From the NCBI GenBank assembly GCA_008729055.1, contig SDUX01000003.1:744001-808000 (forward strand): DNA of 64,000 bases. The letters are read 5' to 3'. The DNA comes from Pyropia haitanensis. Taxonomy: Eukaryota; Rhodophyta; Bangiophyceae; Bangiales; Bangiaceae. The position numbers and the translations under genes were made by a program. A model generated the notes under the pieces. That model had not been told where the DNA came from. It saw only the letters and a program-made list of their open reading frames with translations, and did not search any database. Shown in pieces: positions 23,432 through 34,026 of the stretch. How positions within the stretch are numbered: position 1 is the first letter of the stretch; each line of letters starts with the position of its first letter.

Positions 23432-25562
23432 CGTCGGCCATCGCTCCGCCCCGCCCGGCGTACGCCGCCGCTCTGACCACTGCTCCTTTGCCCCTCCCCG
23501 CCGCCTCTGTGTCCTCATGTACCGACCAAACAGGGCGCGACGGGCATGCACTCGCGCCGCCCGCGCAGGCGGCCACGGCCATCGACGGGAGTCTGGCCCC
23601 GTTTCCTGCGGGCTGGACCGCCTCGCCCGTGCCGACGGCGGCGGCGGCGGCGGCGGCGGCGGTGGCAGCGCAGCGGCGGCTCCGCCCCCGCTGCGGCAGC
23701 GTCGGCGGCAGCCGAGCTCCCCCCCCCAGCGTGGCGTGAACCCCTGGCACCCACGACGACCGTCGGCGGTCGCGCCCGCGCCGCCTGCGGGCCGGCCGAC
23801 GCGCGTCGGCCGCCCCTGCGCTGCTCCCGCCGCCCCCCCTTTTTTTTTCTCCGCCTGCCCGACGCGGTGGGACGGGCGCTCGGCACCGACGCGTCCGCGA
23901 CGGCCGTGCCGGGTGGCGCTTGCACGGCGGCGGGCGTGGCCCGTTGGGCGGCACAACCGCAGACGGACCGCCTGGCGCGGTTTGCCCGCCAGCGGCGGTC
24001 TGCGCACGGGGGCCAACCCGGGAGGGGTGGTGCACCGGCGTCGCCCGCGGGGCTTGATGCCATGGGGGCTCCAGCGGGGGGGGGGTTGCTGCCATGGACC
24101 AACCGGGGGGTTTTGGCAGCGCGGCGGCGCCGGCCACCGAGACGGGCTAGCGCCGCGCGAGTGGCTTCTTCCCCGTGAAGCACAACAGGACTGCCGTGTG
24201 CATCGCCCCTTTGCCCCCGTCGCCCGACGCCCCGCCCTCCCCTCGTCGTCGTCGTCCTCGGCTGGCCGGCCGCCCCCCCCCCGCCCACCTGGGGTTCGAC
24301 GCCAGGGGGTGTGGTATCAAACCGCCAACAGGGATCGTACCGTGAGGGACAGGCAACAACGCCGCGGCAGCTGCCAGATTAATGCGTCTGTGATTTGAAA
24401 CATCTCTGGCGGCAGCCCCGGGCGAAAGAGGAATACGAGATTCAAATTATGAGACAAAAAAACGCACGACCTTCACGAAGTTTCCACACTGTGAAATTTA
24501 AATATTGAGATGCTTTGGATGTTGGAAAGCAGTGAGTGTGTTGCCAGAGATGCCCCAGATGGATTGCCGGCTGTCCCCGCGACGCACGCCTTGCGTGACG
24601 GAGCGAAGGAATACCCGACCCCATCCACTTTGTGTATCCGGCTCCCAAGGTGTGATACCCGCCCTGAAAAACCCAAACCGGGTGCGCCCTTGGTGGCTGG
24701 CCCTCCACCCCCCCCCCCCCCCCCCCCCCCCTAATCGCGGCAGAGCACCACGCCCGCTCTTTTTTGTCCTTTTTTTTTTTTGCTGTCCCGCTGCTGGTCT
24801 GCGGCACGCGGGCACCACCACGCACCCACCCACCCACCCCCCCCGCCCCCCGCGCCGCCGCGCACCCGCGCGCGTGCCGGCAGCGCCGACGCTGGCGGCC
24901 ATCCCCGCGGGCCGCCCGCCCGCGCGGCCGCCGCCCGCCCCGCCCGCCGCGGCCGCTGCGCCGCCGTCCGCCGCCGCTGCCGCCGCGGCCGGCCCCGTGC
25001 GCCGCCGCCGCTGCGGCCGCGGCCGTACGCCGCGCCGCCGCCGCCGCCGCCACCGCCGCCGTCGCCGCCGCCACCGCCGCCGTCGCTGCCGCTGCCGCTG
25101 CCGCCGCCGCCGCTGCCGCTGCCGCTGCCGTTGCCGCTGCCGCTGCCGTTGCCGCGCTGCCGCCGCCGCCGCCGCCGCGTCGCGGCCGCGACGCGGCGGC
25201 GCACGCCGACGCGCCGCCGCCGCCGCCGCCGGCGCGGCCGCCCTGCGGCCGCCCCGCCGCCACGCCGGCCGGCGGCTGCCCACGCCGCGCGCGCGCCTGC
25301 TCGCGCGGCGGCGGCCCCCCCCCCCCCCCCCCTATCCTTGGCAACCCCGTGCGTCGGCGCCGCCCCTGCCCGCCGGCCGCCACCGCCTCGCCCGCCCACC
25401 GCCTGCTCGCCCCGCCCGCCACCTACCCGTTTGCCCACCCGCTGGGTGCTCGCCCAGCCGCGCACCCCTCCCCCTCTCCCCCCCCACCCCACCCGCCTGG
25501 CTCACCTGACCACCCCCCGCCGCGCACCCGTCGCCGCCGCCCTCCCCCCCCCCCTGTGCGCC
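23432..25562. promoter_or_regulatory. Divergent region between TRMU-type gene and COP1, with a low-GC island
   Basis: About 2.1 kb. The 24330-24560 stretch is conspicuously AT-rich (for example gaaatttaaatattgag near 24493-24510) in a very GC-rich context and is the best candidate promoter core. The stretch 24780-25560 is dense in Pro/Ala/Arg-type shadows, a CCG/CTG hexamer array and C-runs, and is probably the COP1 5' leader. No convincing gene in this interval. Confidence 0.4.
25075..25165. repeat. CCG/CTG trinucleotide-hexanucleotide array
   Basis: Repeated GCCGCT and GCCGTT units in tandem (about 25083-25160), upstream of COP1. Translates as alternating Leu/Pro/Ala or Arg in any frame, so it inflates false ORFs. 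Confidence 0.7.
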
Positions 25563-25635
25563 ATGAGCGGCGGTGGGGGCGGCCGCGCGTACGCTCCCCC
25601 CCCCCCCCCCCCCGCCGGTCTCCCCCGGCGGTGGC

Positions 25636-25669
<34 letters not shown>

Positions 25670-26635
25670 GCATCGACGGGTCGCTGATGGACACGGGCGG
25701 TGGTAGCGGCGGCGGCGGTGGCGGCGGCGGCGGTGGTGGCGGCGGTGGTGGCGGCGGCGGCGGCGGGCGGGGTGGCGGCGGCTCTGGCGACCGCTCCGCG
25801 TCGTCGTCGGCGATGGGCACGCCGCCGCTCGGGGGTGGCGGCCGCGGCGGGGGGGTGCGTGACGCGAGTGACGGCGGCGGCCGCCGGGGCGGGGGTGCCG
25901 CCGGTGGGGGTGCGGTGGGGGGGGGGGGGGTGCCGCCGCCGTCGGTGGTCGGCCAACGCAGTGCCGCATCTGCCTGCAGGCGTTTACCGACCCGGTGTGC
26001 ACGCCCTGCGGCCACGTCTTTTGTGCCGAGTGCATTGGCGCGGAGCTGACCATCCGCACCCGCTGCCCGACGTGCCTCTGCTACGTGGGCGCCGCGGACT
26101 TGCGGCCGCCGTGGGGGGGGGGGGGGATGGACGGGGCGGCTGCCGTGGCCGCAGGGGGGGAGGCCGTGGCGGCGGAGGAGCAGGAGCAGGAGGAGGAGGA
26201 GGCGGAGGAGGAGGAGGAGGAGGAGGAGGAGGAGGAGGAGGAGGAGGAGGGGCCGGCGGCGGGGGGATGGCCGGCACCCGCGGGCTGCTACCCGCTGGGG
26301 GTGCCGGCGGGATGACGCCCGCGCTGGGCGAGCGGCGGCTACGCGGGGCGGCCATCCTGGGCGCGGCCAGCGGCGCCGACGTGGGGGCGGGCGGACCGGT
26401 CGCCGGCTGGTCGTCGTCGACGTGCGTGGACGCGGCGGGCGGGCCGGGCGGGGCCAAGCGCCACGGCGGCCGCGTCGTGGGGGGGGGGGGGGCACCGGCC
26501 GGACCGCCGGGGGGGGGGGGGGGGCGCCACGCCGGCGCGCCGCCATCGCCGCCGGCCCACTGGCGGGGGGGGGAGTCGGCGACGGCCGCGACGCCGCCGA
26601 TGGGGGGGGGGACCGCCATGACCGCGGTGGCCGCG

Positions 26636-26673
<38 letters not shown>

Positions 26674-28617
26674 GGCGGCGGCGGTGACCGCGGGGCGGCG
26701 GCGTCGCCCGCGGTGCCCGCCGTTGCCCTCCCCGCTGACGTGGACGCGATGACGACGGAGGAGCTGGGCGCGCTCATCGCGTCGCTCAAGTCCAAGCAGC
26801 GGGCCAAGCTGGACCAAGCGGACCGGGTGGAGAAGGAGCTCCTCCTCGAGTTCCTCTGCCGCGTGCGGGGCGAGAAGCAGGCGGCGCTGTCGCGGCTGCG
26901 GTCGCAGCTGGAGCTCCTCCACGCGGACATTGCGGCGATTGAGCGGCGGCTGCCGCCGCCGCCGTCGCCGGCGGTGCCGCGGGGCTCCCGGTCGGGGGAG
27001 GAGGAGGAGGAGGAGGAGGCGGGGGGGGGGGCGGCCCGGGGGGGGGCGGGGGGGGGGGGGGTCGACCGCGACGGCCGGCCGCTCGCGCCCCGCCTCGGCG
27101 CGTGCGTCGTCGACGGGCCGGGGGGGGGGGTGGCGGACGGCGCCGCCGGCGGGGTGGTTGCGGGCGGCGCCGCCGACGGCGGCGGCGTCGCGCTGAGCTC
27201 CTCCGCGACCGCCGACGAGGACGATGGCGGCGACCGCGGCGGCCGGCCCGGCCGCGGCGGCCGGCAGGCGTCGTCGGACATGGAGGCGGACGCGGCGGCG
27301 GCGCGGAAGCGGGCGCGCGTGCACGAGGCGTTTGGGCTGCTGGAGGAGCGCTACTTCCGCACCGTCGGCGGGCGGTCGGGGGAGGAGCGCCGCGCGTCGC
27401 TCCGCGCGTTTACCGAGGAGCTCGGCAAGTTTACCCAGTACAGCCTGCTGCGGTCGCGCGCGACGCTGCGCCACGGGGCCACGCGGTACGGCGCCGCGGC
27501 GGACGGGGTGGGGGGGGTGGGCGGCGCCGCCGCGGCGGCGGCGGCGGCGGTCGCGGCGGGCGGGTCGGGCGGGATTGGCGCGGCGGCGGCGCTGGGCATG
27601 GACGCCGCCTCGTCGCACGCGTCCAACATTGTGTCGTCGATTGAGTTTGACGTGGCGGCGGAGCTGGTCGCGACGGCGGGCATGACGCGGCGCATCAAGA
27701 TCTTCAACTTTTTGGCGGTCGCCGCGGACGCGGCGGGGCCCGCCGCGTCGGGCGGCGTCCACTTTCCCGTCCGCGAGCTCGTGACGCGCGAGAAGCTCAG
27801 CTGCCTGTCGTGGAACCCGTACATCCGGCAGCACATCGCGTCGAGCGACTATGACGGCGTCGTGTCCGAGTGGGACGTGTCGAGCTCGACGGGCGTGGCG
27901 GTGCGCGAGTATGACGAGCACGAGCGCCGCGCCTGGTCGGTCGACTACTGCGCGGCCAACCCGACGCTCCTGGCCAGCGGCTCGGACGACGGGCGCGTCA
28001 AGGTGTGGTCGACGGCGAGCCCGTCGTCGGTGCTGACGATTGAGAACCGCGCCAACGTGTGCTGCGTGCAGTGGTCGCCCGCGTCGGTGCACGAGCTGGC
28101 CTTTGGCAGCGCCGACCACGCGGTGCGGTTCTACGACCTCCGCTCCCCGCGGTCGCCGCTCTACGTCTTTGCCGAGCACGACAAGGCCGTCTCGTTTGTG
28201 CGCTTCATGTCGCCGACGGAGCTCGTGTCCGCGTCGACCGACTCGACGCTCAAGCTGTGGTCGCTGCAGGCGGCGCCCGCCGACGAGGCGGGCGCCGGGC
28301 CGGCAACCGCCGCCGCGCCCGGCCTGGTGCGCACCTTCCGGGGGCACGCCAACGACAAGAACTTTGTCGGCCTGTCGGTGACGCGGGACTACATGGCGTG
28401 TGGCTCCGAGGACAACACGGTCTACACCTACTACAAGGCGCTGCCGACGCCCTTCCTCACCCACCGGTTTGGGTCGACCGACCCGGTGACGGGGGAGGAG
28501 ACGGAGGAGAGCGCGACGGGCCAGCAGGTCAGCTCCGTCGCGTGGTCGCCGCGGTCACCCAAGACGCTGCTCGCGGCGAGCAGCCAGGGCATCATCAAGC
28601 TGCTCGAGCTGGAGTGA
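25563..28617 (+). CDS. COP1: COP1 E3 ubiquitin ligase: RING, coiled coil, WD40 (frame-interrupted)
   Basis: COP1 is the substrate-binding RING E3 that represses light signalling in plants. The domain order is exact. The RING lies at 25962-26075 (CRICLQAF...CGHVFCAEC...CPTC, a C3HC4 pattern). An acidic poly-Glu insert follows (26173-26250). Then comes the COP1-type coiled coil beginning ELGALIASLKSKQRAKL. The C-terminal WD40 propeller holds IKIFNF, WNPYIRQHIASSDYDGVV, WSVDY, LLASGSDDGRVKVWS, AFGSADHAVRFYDLR, LVSASTDSTLKLW, DYMACGSEDNTVYTYYK and LLAASSQGIIKLLELE. The N-terminus and linker change frame at the 18-C run 25596-25613, the G-run 25917-25930, near 26250-26275 and between 26590 and 26740. 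The coiled coil and propeller are one intact frame. The linker makes it longer than plant COP1 (about 675 residues). The stop is TGA at 28615. Confidence 0.93.
26173..26250 (+). repeat. (GAG)n tract encoding poly-glutamate in COP1
   Basis: A near-perfect GAG repeat giving EEEEAEEEEE-type sequence in the RING frame. It sits between the RING and the coiled coil, where land-plant COP1 has only a short linker. A slippage-prone site. Confidence 0.75.
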
Positions 28618-29372
28618 CCCGCCCCGGCCTGCGGGGGGGGGGGGGGGGGGGGGGGGGGGAGGGGGGGAGCGCTGGGGGAAAGCATCATCTATGCGGGGTT
28701 GTCGGGGGGGCAGGTATTGGGGGAGGCGGGGGGCGTCTCTGTGCGCAGGGTCGCCGCCTGCCGTGCGTTTCTGTTTCTTGTCCGGGGTTGTTTGCCTTCC
28801 TATTTTTTTCTTCGCCGCGTCTCGCTCTCCGCTACTGTTCAACACGCTTGATTCGGGGGCCGCCTGTATCGTTTGTGCGCGCGGACCGACCCGCCCCCGC
28901 TGCTGGCCGCGTGGGGCGCTCCGCCCCCGCTGTTGGGGCGGCGCCCCGCTGTTGGGACGGCGCCCCGCTGGCGGGCGGCGCTCCACTGGTGAGCGTCGCC
29001 TGTGCGCCGGGCTGCGCCCGCCGTCCCGCAACGCGCCCGGCACTGCGCAACCGGTCGCGGCGCGGCGGCCACCGGGCGCGGCAGGCCGGGTTTGCACGGT
29101 CGGGCGCGTGTGGGGGGTGCTGCACACCCCCGCACCGGCCGCCGACCACCACGATGGGGGAGCAAAAAAAAAAAAACAGCCCGGTTTCACGGCCCAGGCG
29201 AGGCGGCCTGGCGGCGGCTCCTAGCACCGGCACCAGACTCCACGCCGGCGGCGGCGGCCCACACACACACGCCCCGTCCCCACTTGCCCGCTGCGCATCT
29301 TCCCATCCCCTGCCACCCCTCCCCAAGCGCCCGCCCCCCTCCCCTCCCTCCCACCCCGCCCGGGCCACCCGC
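28618..29372. other. Convergent intergenic region, COP1 / adenylosuccinate lyase
   Basis: 750 bases between two stops. It begins with a very long G-run (about 28631-28661), then a T-richer pocket (28770-28850), a short tandem repeat (28925-28980), and a run of 12-13 A near 29163. No gene recognised. Confidence 0.4.
28925..28980 (+). repeat. 19-bp tandem repeat, three copies
   Basis: Units CCCCGCTGTTGGGGCGGCG, then the same with one G-to-A change, then an 18-base variant. A partial, diverged copy lies upstream near 28895. Located between two convergent genes. Confidence 0.7.
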
Positions 29373-30863
29373 CTAAATCCGGACGTCCCCCTCGGCAGAC
29401 CCGTCCACGTTGCGCTCGGCGAGCAGCCCCCGGACGTAGCCACCCACAAACTCATCCACCTGCGCCGGCGCGCGGCCGACAAACTGCTGCGGCTCGCACA
29501 GCTCGGACAGGCGGCCGTGGACGGGCGCAAACGCCGGGTCCGCCGCGATGCGGTCGAGCAGGTCGTTGGGCAGCCCCTCCTCCTTGATCCGCGCGCCCGC
29601 CGCCATCGAGTGCCGCCGGATGTTCTCGTGGAGCGTCTGGCGGTCGCCGCCCGCGCGGACGGCGGCCATGAGGATCGTCTCGGTGGCCATAAACGGGAGC
29701 TCCTCCGCCAGGTGCTTGGCGACCACCTTCTTGTGCACGACCAGCCCCGACGACACGTTGAGGACCAGCTGCAGGATCGCGTCGGTGGTGAGGAACGCCT
29801 CCGTGACCGCCAGCCGCCGGTTGGCCGAGTCGTCCAGCGACCGCTCCAGCCACTGCGTCGACGCCGTCTCGGCCGGGTTGAGCAGCAGCGACTGGAGGAA
29901 CCGGGACAGCGCGTTGATGCGCTCGCTCCGCATCGGGTTGCGCTTGTACGCCATCGCGGACGAGCCAATCTGCTCCTTCCCAAACGGCTCCTCCACCTCC
30001 TTCATGTGCGCGAGCAGCCGGATGTCGTTGGCCATCTTGGCCGCCGACTGGCCGACGCCGGCGAGCGCCGCAACGACCGTAAAGTCCTGCTTGCGCGTGT
30101 ACGTCTGGCCCGTCACGCGCCACACGGACGTGCCAAAGCCCATCGCGGCGGTGACTTTGGCGTCGAGCGCGGTGACCTTGGCGTGGTCGCCGTCAAAGAG
30201 GGCCAGGAACGACGCCTGCGTGCCGGTGGTGCCCTTGACGCCCCGCAGCCGCAGGCCCGCCCGCACCTCCTCCAGCCGCAGGCCGTCCTCGACCAGGTCC
30301 TGCAGCCACATGCACGCGCGCTTGCCCACCGTCGTCGGCTGCGCCGGCTGGAAGTGCGTGTACGCCAGCGTCGCAACGTCCTTGTGTTCGACCGCAAAGT
30401 CGGCGAGCCGGGCCACCGCCGCCCACAGCGTCGGGAGGAGCAGGTCGAGCGCGGCGCGCATCTGGAGCACCTCGGAGTTGTCCGTCACAAAGCAGCTCGT
30501 CGCGCCCAGGTGGATGATCGGCCGCGCCTCGGGCGCCTGGTCCCCCAGCGCGTGCACGTGCGCCATGACGTCGTGGCGGAGCTTGCGCTCGTACGAGGTG
30601 GCGAGCGCCACGTCCACGTCGGGCGCGTCGCGGAGGGCGGCCAGCTGCGCGGGCGTGATCTCGAGGCCGAGCTCGGCTTCGGCGGTGGCGAGCGCCAGCC
30701 ACAGCTGCCGCCACAGGCGGAAGCGGGTCACGTCGGCAAAGTTGGCCCGCATGCCGGCCGACGCGTAGCGGGTGCTCAGGGGGGACACGTAGTTGGGGGG
30801 GGGGGGCGCCTCCGCCGCATTGGCGGCGGCAGCAGCAGCTGCTGCTGCGGAGGGGGACTCCAT
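29373..30863 (-). CDS. ADSL: Adenylosuccinate lyase
   Basis: Splits adenylosuccinate to AMP + fumarate and SAICAR to AICAR + fumarate, two steps of purine synthesis; a cytosolic homotetramer of the fumarase/aspartase superfamily. The intact 496-residue ORF matches the length of animal ADSL (about 480-490). Visible family motifs: THFQPAQPTTVGKR (active-site His), HLGATSCFVTDNSE and the superfamily signature GSSAMAYKRNPMRSER with the catalytic Ser. The start at 30863 (MESPSAAAA) is followed by a short Ala/Pro tail before NYVSPLSTRYAS, where the family begins. An upstream in-frame Met at 31220 would add a Pro-rich leader and is less likely. The stop is TAG at 29373-29375. No frame break and no intron. 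Confidence 0.96.
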   Translation of the reverse strand: MESPSAAAAAAAAANAAEAPPPPNYVSPLSTRYASAGMRANFADVTRFRLWRQLWLALATAEAELGLEITPAQLAALRDAPDVDVALATSYERKLRHDVMAHVHALGDQAPEARPIIHLGATSCFVTDNSEVLQMRAALDLLLPTLWAAVARLADFAVEHKDVATLAYTHFQPAQPTTVGKRACMWLQDLVEDGLRLEEVRAGLRLRGVKGTTGTQASFLALFDGDHAKVTALDAKVTAAMGFGTSVWRVTGQTYTRKQDFTVVAALAGVGQSAAKMANDIRLLAHMKEVEEPFGKEQIGSSAMAYKRNPMRSERINALSRFLQSLLLNPAETASTQWLERSLDDSANRRLAVTEAFLTTDAILQLVLNVSSGLVVHKKVVAKHLAEELPFMATETILMAAVRAGGDRQTLHENIRRHSMAAGARIKEEGLPNDLLDRIAADPAFAPVHGRLSELCEPQQFVGRAPAQVDEFVGGYVRGLLAERNVDGSAEGDVRI

Positions 30864-32062
30864 CGTCGCTGTGGGTGGGGGGGGGCGCGCCGCGCGCGGG
30901 GCGGGCACCGCGGCGGCAGCGCCGGCGGGCCGGCCGCCGACCCAGGCGGACCGCCCGGCCGAGGCGGCGGGGGGGGGTGGCGGCGGCTGGCCTTGAGCGC
31001 GGGAATGGCCCCGTGGGGGATGAATGCAGGCGCCATACACGACGGGGAAGGGCAGCTCAGCAGGCGAGGAGGGCGTGGAAGGGGAAGTCAGCGGCGCGGG
31101 AAGGGCAACCGCGGCACAGTGGGGGCGGCCAGGGGGGTATATTGGGCAGAAAAATAACAACAGACCTCGGAGACGCACGGTCGGCAATGGCGCGTTCACG
31201 GCGACTTTTGGCAGAGGCACGCCGGATCACGCCGCCGGTGGCAAGATCACGCGACACAAGCTCCCCGTTGGCTCCGTTGGCCAATGGCACGGCCACAATA
31301 GTTGTCTGAGATTGTGATACAGCCCACCCTAAAGGCGGTCGGATGAACAATGTTGGCTAGCAGACGGGGGCATTTTCCAACTGCCCATTGGCTGGACGCC
31401 TGTGCCGGCTGTTGAGACGTTGGCGAGTCCAATATTGCTCGTGCCTGTCGATCCTTTCTGCAAAGTCGGCGACATCTTTCATCAGAAAACAGCCGCCTCC
31501 GTTCCGTCATCAGGGAGACACTGGTATTAGACAAAAAGTTAAGGCTGCTTAACACCGTAAGCGCTGCATTGGTGCTCCATCTGTGCTGCCATCGAGCGGG
31601 CTCGGCCTGGCGTCTCTGTCCGACAAACGCTGGTGGTGGTGCCCTCTCTGGCCAGACCGCCGCCTGCACCCACCCGCTGCGCATCCGTCCCCCACTGCGG
31701 CACGCCTACACTCTCCCCTCCCGCCACTGCCTGGGGCGCCCACTCTTCCGACCCCGCCGGGACACCCGCTCCGTCCTCGCCGCGTCCCCCCCACCCCGCT
31801 CCAGCCCTCTCCCCCACACCCTCACCTCGGCCGTCCCCTCTTTGTCATTTGTTCTTTCCATTCATCCCCTGCTCCACTGCCAGCGTGCTGCCGCCGCCGC
31901 CGCTGCCGCGGCGGATCCCCAGACCCCCCACCCGCCGCTTTGCCTGTCGCGAGGGCGTCTGGGGACAGGGGCGGACGCGTGGCTCGTTCTGCTCTGCCGC
32001 CCCCCCCCCCTTTCTCTGCTCCATCCCCGCCTCTGCTCCCTGTTGCCCGCCCCAGCGGCGCG
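30864..32062. promoter_or_regulatory. Divergent promoter region rich in CCAAT boxes
   Basis: 1.2 kb between divergent starts. A low-GC island spans about 31140-31560. CCAAT or its complement ATTGG occurs at 31281-31285, 31387-31391, 31429-31433 and 31568-31572, four within 292 bases. A CCAATATA-like word near 31138-31147 on the minus strand lies about 280 bases upstream of adenylosuccinate lyase. These suggest a bidirectional CCAAT-driven promoter, by inference. Confidence 0.5.
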
Positions 32063-33655
32063 ATGAAGGTGCGGCTGGAGCTGGACATCCCCCCCGCCGA
32101 GGTCGACGCCGCCACCGCCCTCGTCGCCGCCCTCACCGACCTCGTCACCGCCCTCCGCTCGCCCGGCGGCGGCACCGTCAGTGCCGCCACCGCCGGCGGC
32201 GGCGGCCACGGCGGGGGACTGCCGGGCGGCGTGGCCGCGCCGCCGCCGCCGCCGGTCGCGTACGACAGCGGCGCGTCTGTGGAGAGCGCGGCGCGGCCAA
32301 CGTCCAACGGGCTGGCGCCGCCGTTTGTGCGCGGCGGACCGTTTGGTGGCGACTATTCCACGGCCGCCGCGGAGGGGGGTGGTGGGGACGATGGCGCAGC
32401 GGGCGCGACGGGCTGGGGGGGGCTGCCGGCTGGGGGGGGCGCCGGCGGCGGCAGCTTTGGCGACGCCGCCAGCGGCGACGCGCGGTCGGCGAGGAGCTCC
32501 TACGCAGACCACCGGGGCCACCACGGGCCAGGCTCTGGGGGACTGCCGCCCATCCCTCCCCCCCCCCACTCGGCGCACCTCAACACCGCTGGGCTGGGCG
32601 GCCACCCCCCGCCCTCCTCCCTCTCGGTGGCAGAGGCGTCGCCCTCCTCCCGCGCCCCCCCCCCCCTCTCCCCGATGATCCAGCCACCGCCGCGGCGCTG
32701 CGGTCGCTCCTCGAGGCGGTCGCGGTCGGGCGGACCCCCCCCGCGACCGCGGCGGCGTACATCCTCACCCCCCCCCTTCGTCGGCGGCGGCCGCGCCGCC
32801 GTCGGCGCCGCTGCTCGTCACCGCCTTCACCGCCGCCATCCTGGGCAAGGCCGCCATCAGCGGCCGGCACCCGGGGGAGGTGCACAGCGCGCGGCCGCTG
32901 ATCGAGACGCTCCTCCACTTGCACCCGCAGGTGCTGGGGGAGGTCAAGCGGGCGGTCGTGCGGCGGTCGCTCGACGTGTTTTCCGCGGAAGAGGGGGCGG
33001 GGGCGGCGGCAGCGGCGGTGGGCGGGGGGGGCGACGACAGCGGTGGGGGGGGGGGTTGGGGGGAGACCCTGCCGCCGCACAAGGGGGGGGCGGGGAGGCG
33101 GACGCGACACCTGCCAGTGCGGACGACGGCGGCGCCGACGGCGAGCGGATGGACCTGTACGCGCACGCAGAGGCGTTTGCGGGCCTCGTGGCGGTGGGGG
33201 TGGTGCCGCTGGGCGCGGCGCTCAAGACCGTCACCGCGCTCATCTCGGGCGCCGGCGACGGGTCGGTGGCGGGGGCGGGGGGGAGCGCCGCTGCCGCGGC
33301 GGCGGCGGCGGCGGCGACCGCGGCGACCGGGGTGTCTCCCCACGGTGGTGGAGGTGGCGCTCGCGTGGCCGTCGTCGACGACGGCGGCGGCGGCGACGGC
33401 GGTGGTGGCGGCCCCGTGGCGACCCGCGCCGCCGGCCTGACGCTGATGGGCAAGATGGCCGAGATGTGTGGCGGCCGCCTGCGCGACGCGGCGGCGGGTG
33501 GGGAGGAGGCGGGTGCGGGCGTGGCCGAGGGGCTGGACGAGCTGCGCGCGGTGCTGGAGGGGGTGACGGAGGAGGAGTTTGGCTACGACGTCGACTATAT
33601 CGTGGACAGCCTCGAGTGGGGGGAGGAGGGGCTGGAGGTGGGCGTGGGGGGTTAA
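32063..33655 (+). CDS. Unrecognised protein with helical C-terminal half (frame-interrupted)
   Basis: Starts MKVRLELDIPPAEVDAATAL at 32063, then Gly/Pro/Ser-rich sequence. The sensible reading leaves the initial frame at the C-run 32655-32666, changes again at 32768-32776 and returns within 33024-33090, so the outer frame stays open as an artefact. The restored helical part runs through LVTAFTAAILGKAAISGRH, RPLIETLLHLHPQVLGEV and DLYAHAEAFAGLVAVGVVPL, then a Gly/Asp-rich insert, then TLMGKMAEMCGGRL and a terminal acidic EEFGYDVDYIVDSLEWGEE. The helix pattern recalls MIF4G/HEAT-type repeats, but I cannot place it in a family. The end converges with the GNL3-type gene. The stop is TAA at 33653. 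Confidence 0.55.
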   Translation: MKVRLELDIPPAEVDAATALVAALTDLVTALRSPGGGTVSAATAGGGGHGGGLPGGVAAPPPPPVAYDSGASVESAARPTSNGLAPPFVRGGPFGGDYSTAAAEGGGGDDGAAGATGWGGLPAGGGAGGGSFGDAASGDARSARSSYADHRGHHGPGSGGLPPIPPPPHSAHLNTAGLGGHPPPSSLSVAEASPSSRAPPPLSPMIQPPPRRCGRSSRRSRSGGPPPRPRRRTSSPPPFVGGGRAAVGAAARHRLHRRHPGQGRHQRPAPGGGAQRAAADRDAPPLAPAGAGGGQAGGRAAVARRVFRGRGGGGGGSGGGRGGRRQRWGGGLGGDPAAAQGGGGEADATPASADDGGADGERMDLYAHAEAFAGLVAVGVVPLGAALKTVTALISGAGDGSVAGAGGSAAAAAAAAAATAATGVSPHGGGGGARVAVVDDGGGGDGGGGGPVATRAAGLTLMGKMAEMCGGRLRDAAAGGEEAGAGVAEGLDELRAVLEGVTEEEFGYDVDYIVDSLEWGEEGLEVGVGG

Positions 33656-34026
33656 CTGCTGGAGGGAAACGGGGGCGTGGGGGACGCACATGGTGGGCCG
33701 TGCGTCGGCTGGGGGGAGGAGGGACTGGTGGTAGACATGGGGTCTAACAGACGGGGAGGAACGGGGTTGAGGAAGACGGCTGCGTGGCGACGGGACGGGC
33801 GGCGCGCGTATCGCCGTAGCGACGTGCATTCTCACCGCGCGCCGTCAACCCCGTGAGCGGTCGGGCTGAGCAAGAGTGCAGGTCTCGCGGTTCGGGGTGG
33901 AGGGATCTGTCGAAACCCTTCTCCCCCAGGCGTGAGAGAAGTACAAAAATATGTTTGCACACAACACAGGTAGACGCGGAGCGGGCGTGTCGACGCAGCT
34001 GCCATCGACGTCACGCCACCACGTGC
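33656..34026. other. Convergent intergenic region
   Basis: 370 bases between two stops. It contains an AT-richer pocket (33930-33970, gtacaaaaatatgtttgc) that may hold the 3' end signals of one or both genes. Nothing else seen. Confidence 0.4.

Noticed and set aside
24288..24320. GGTTCGACGCC looks like a tRNA B-box
   Set aside because: No 7-base acceptor stem, no A-box at the right distance and no 5-base T-stem with a 7-base loop can be drawn.
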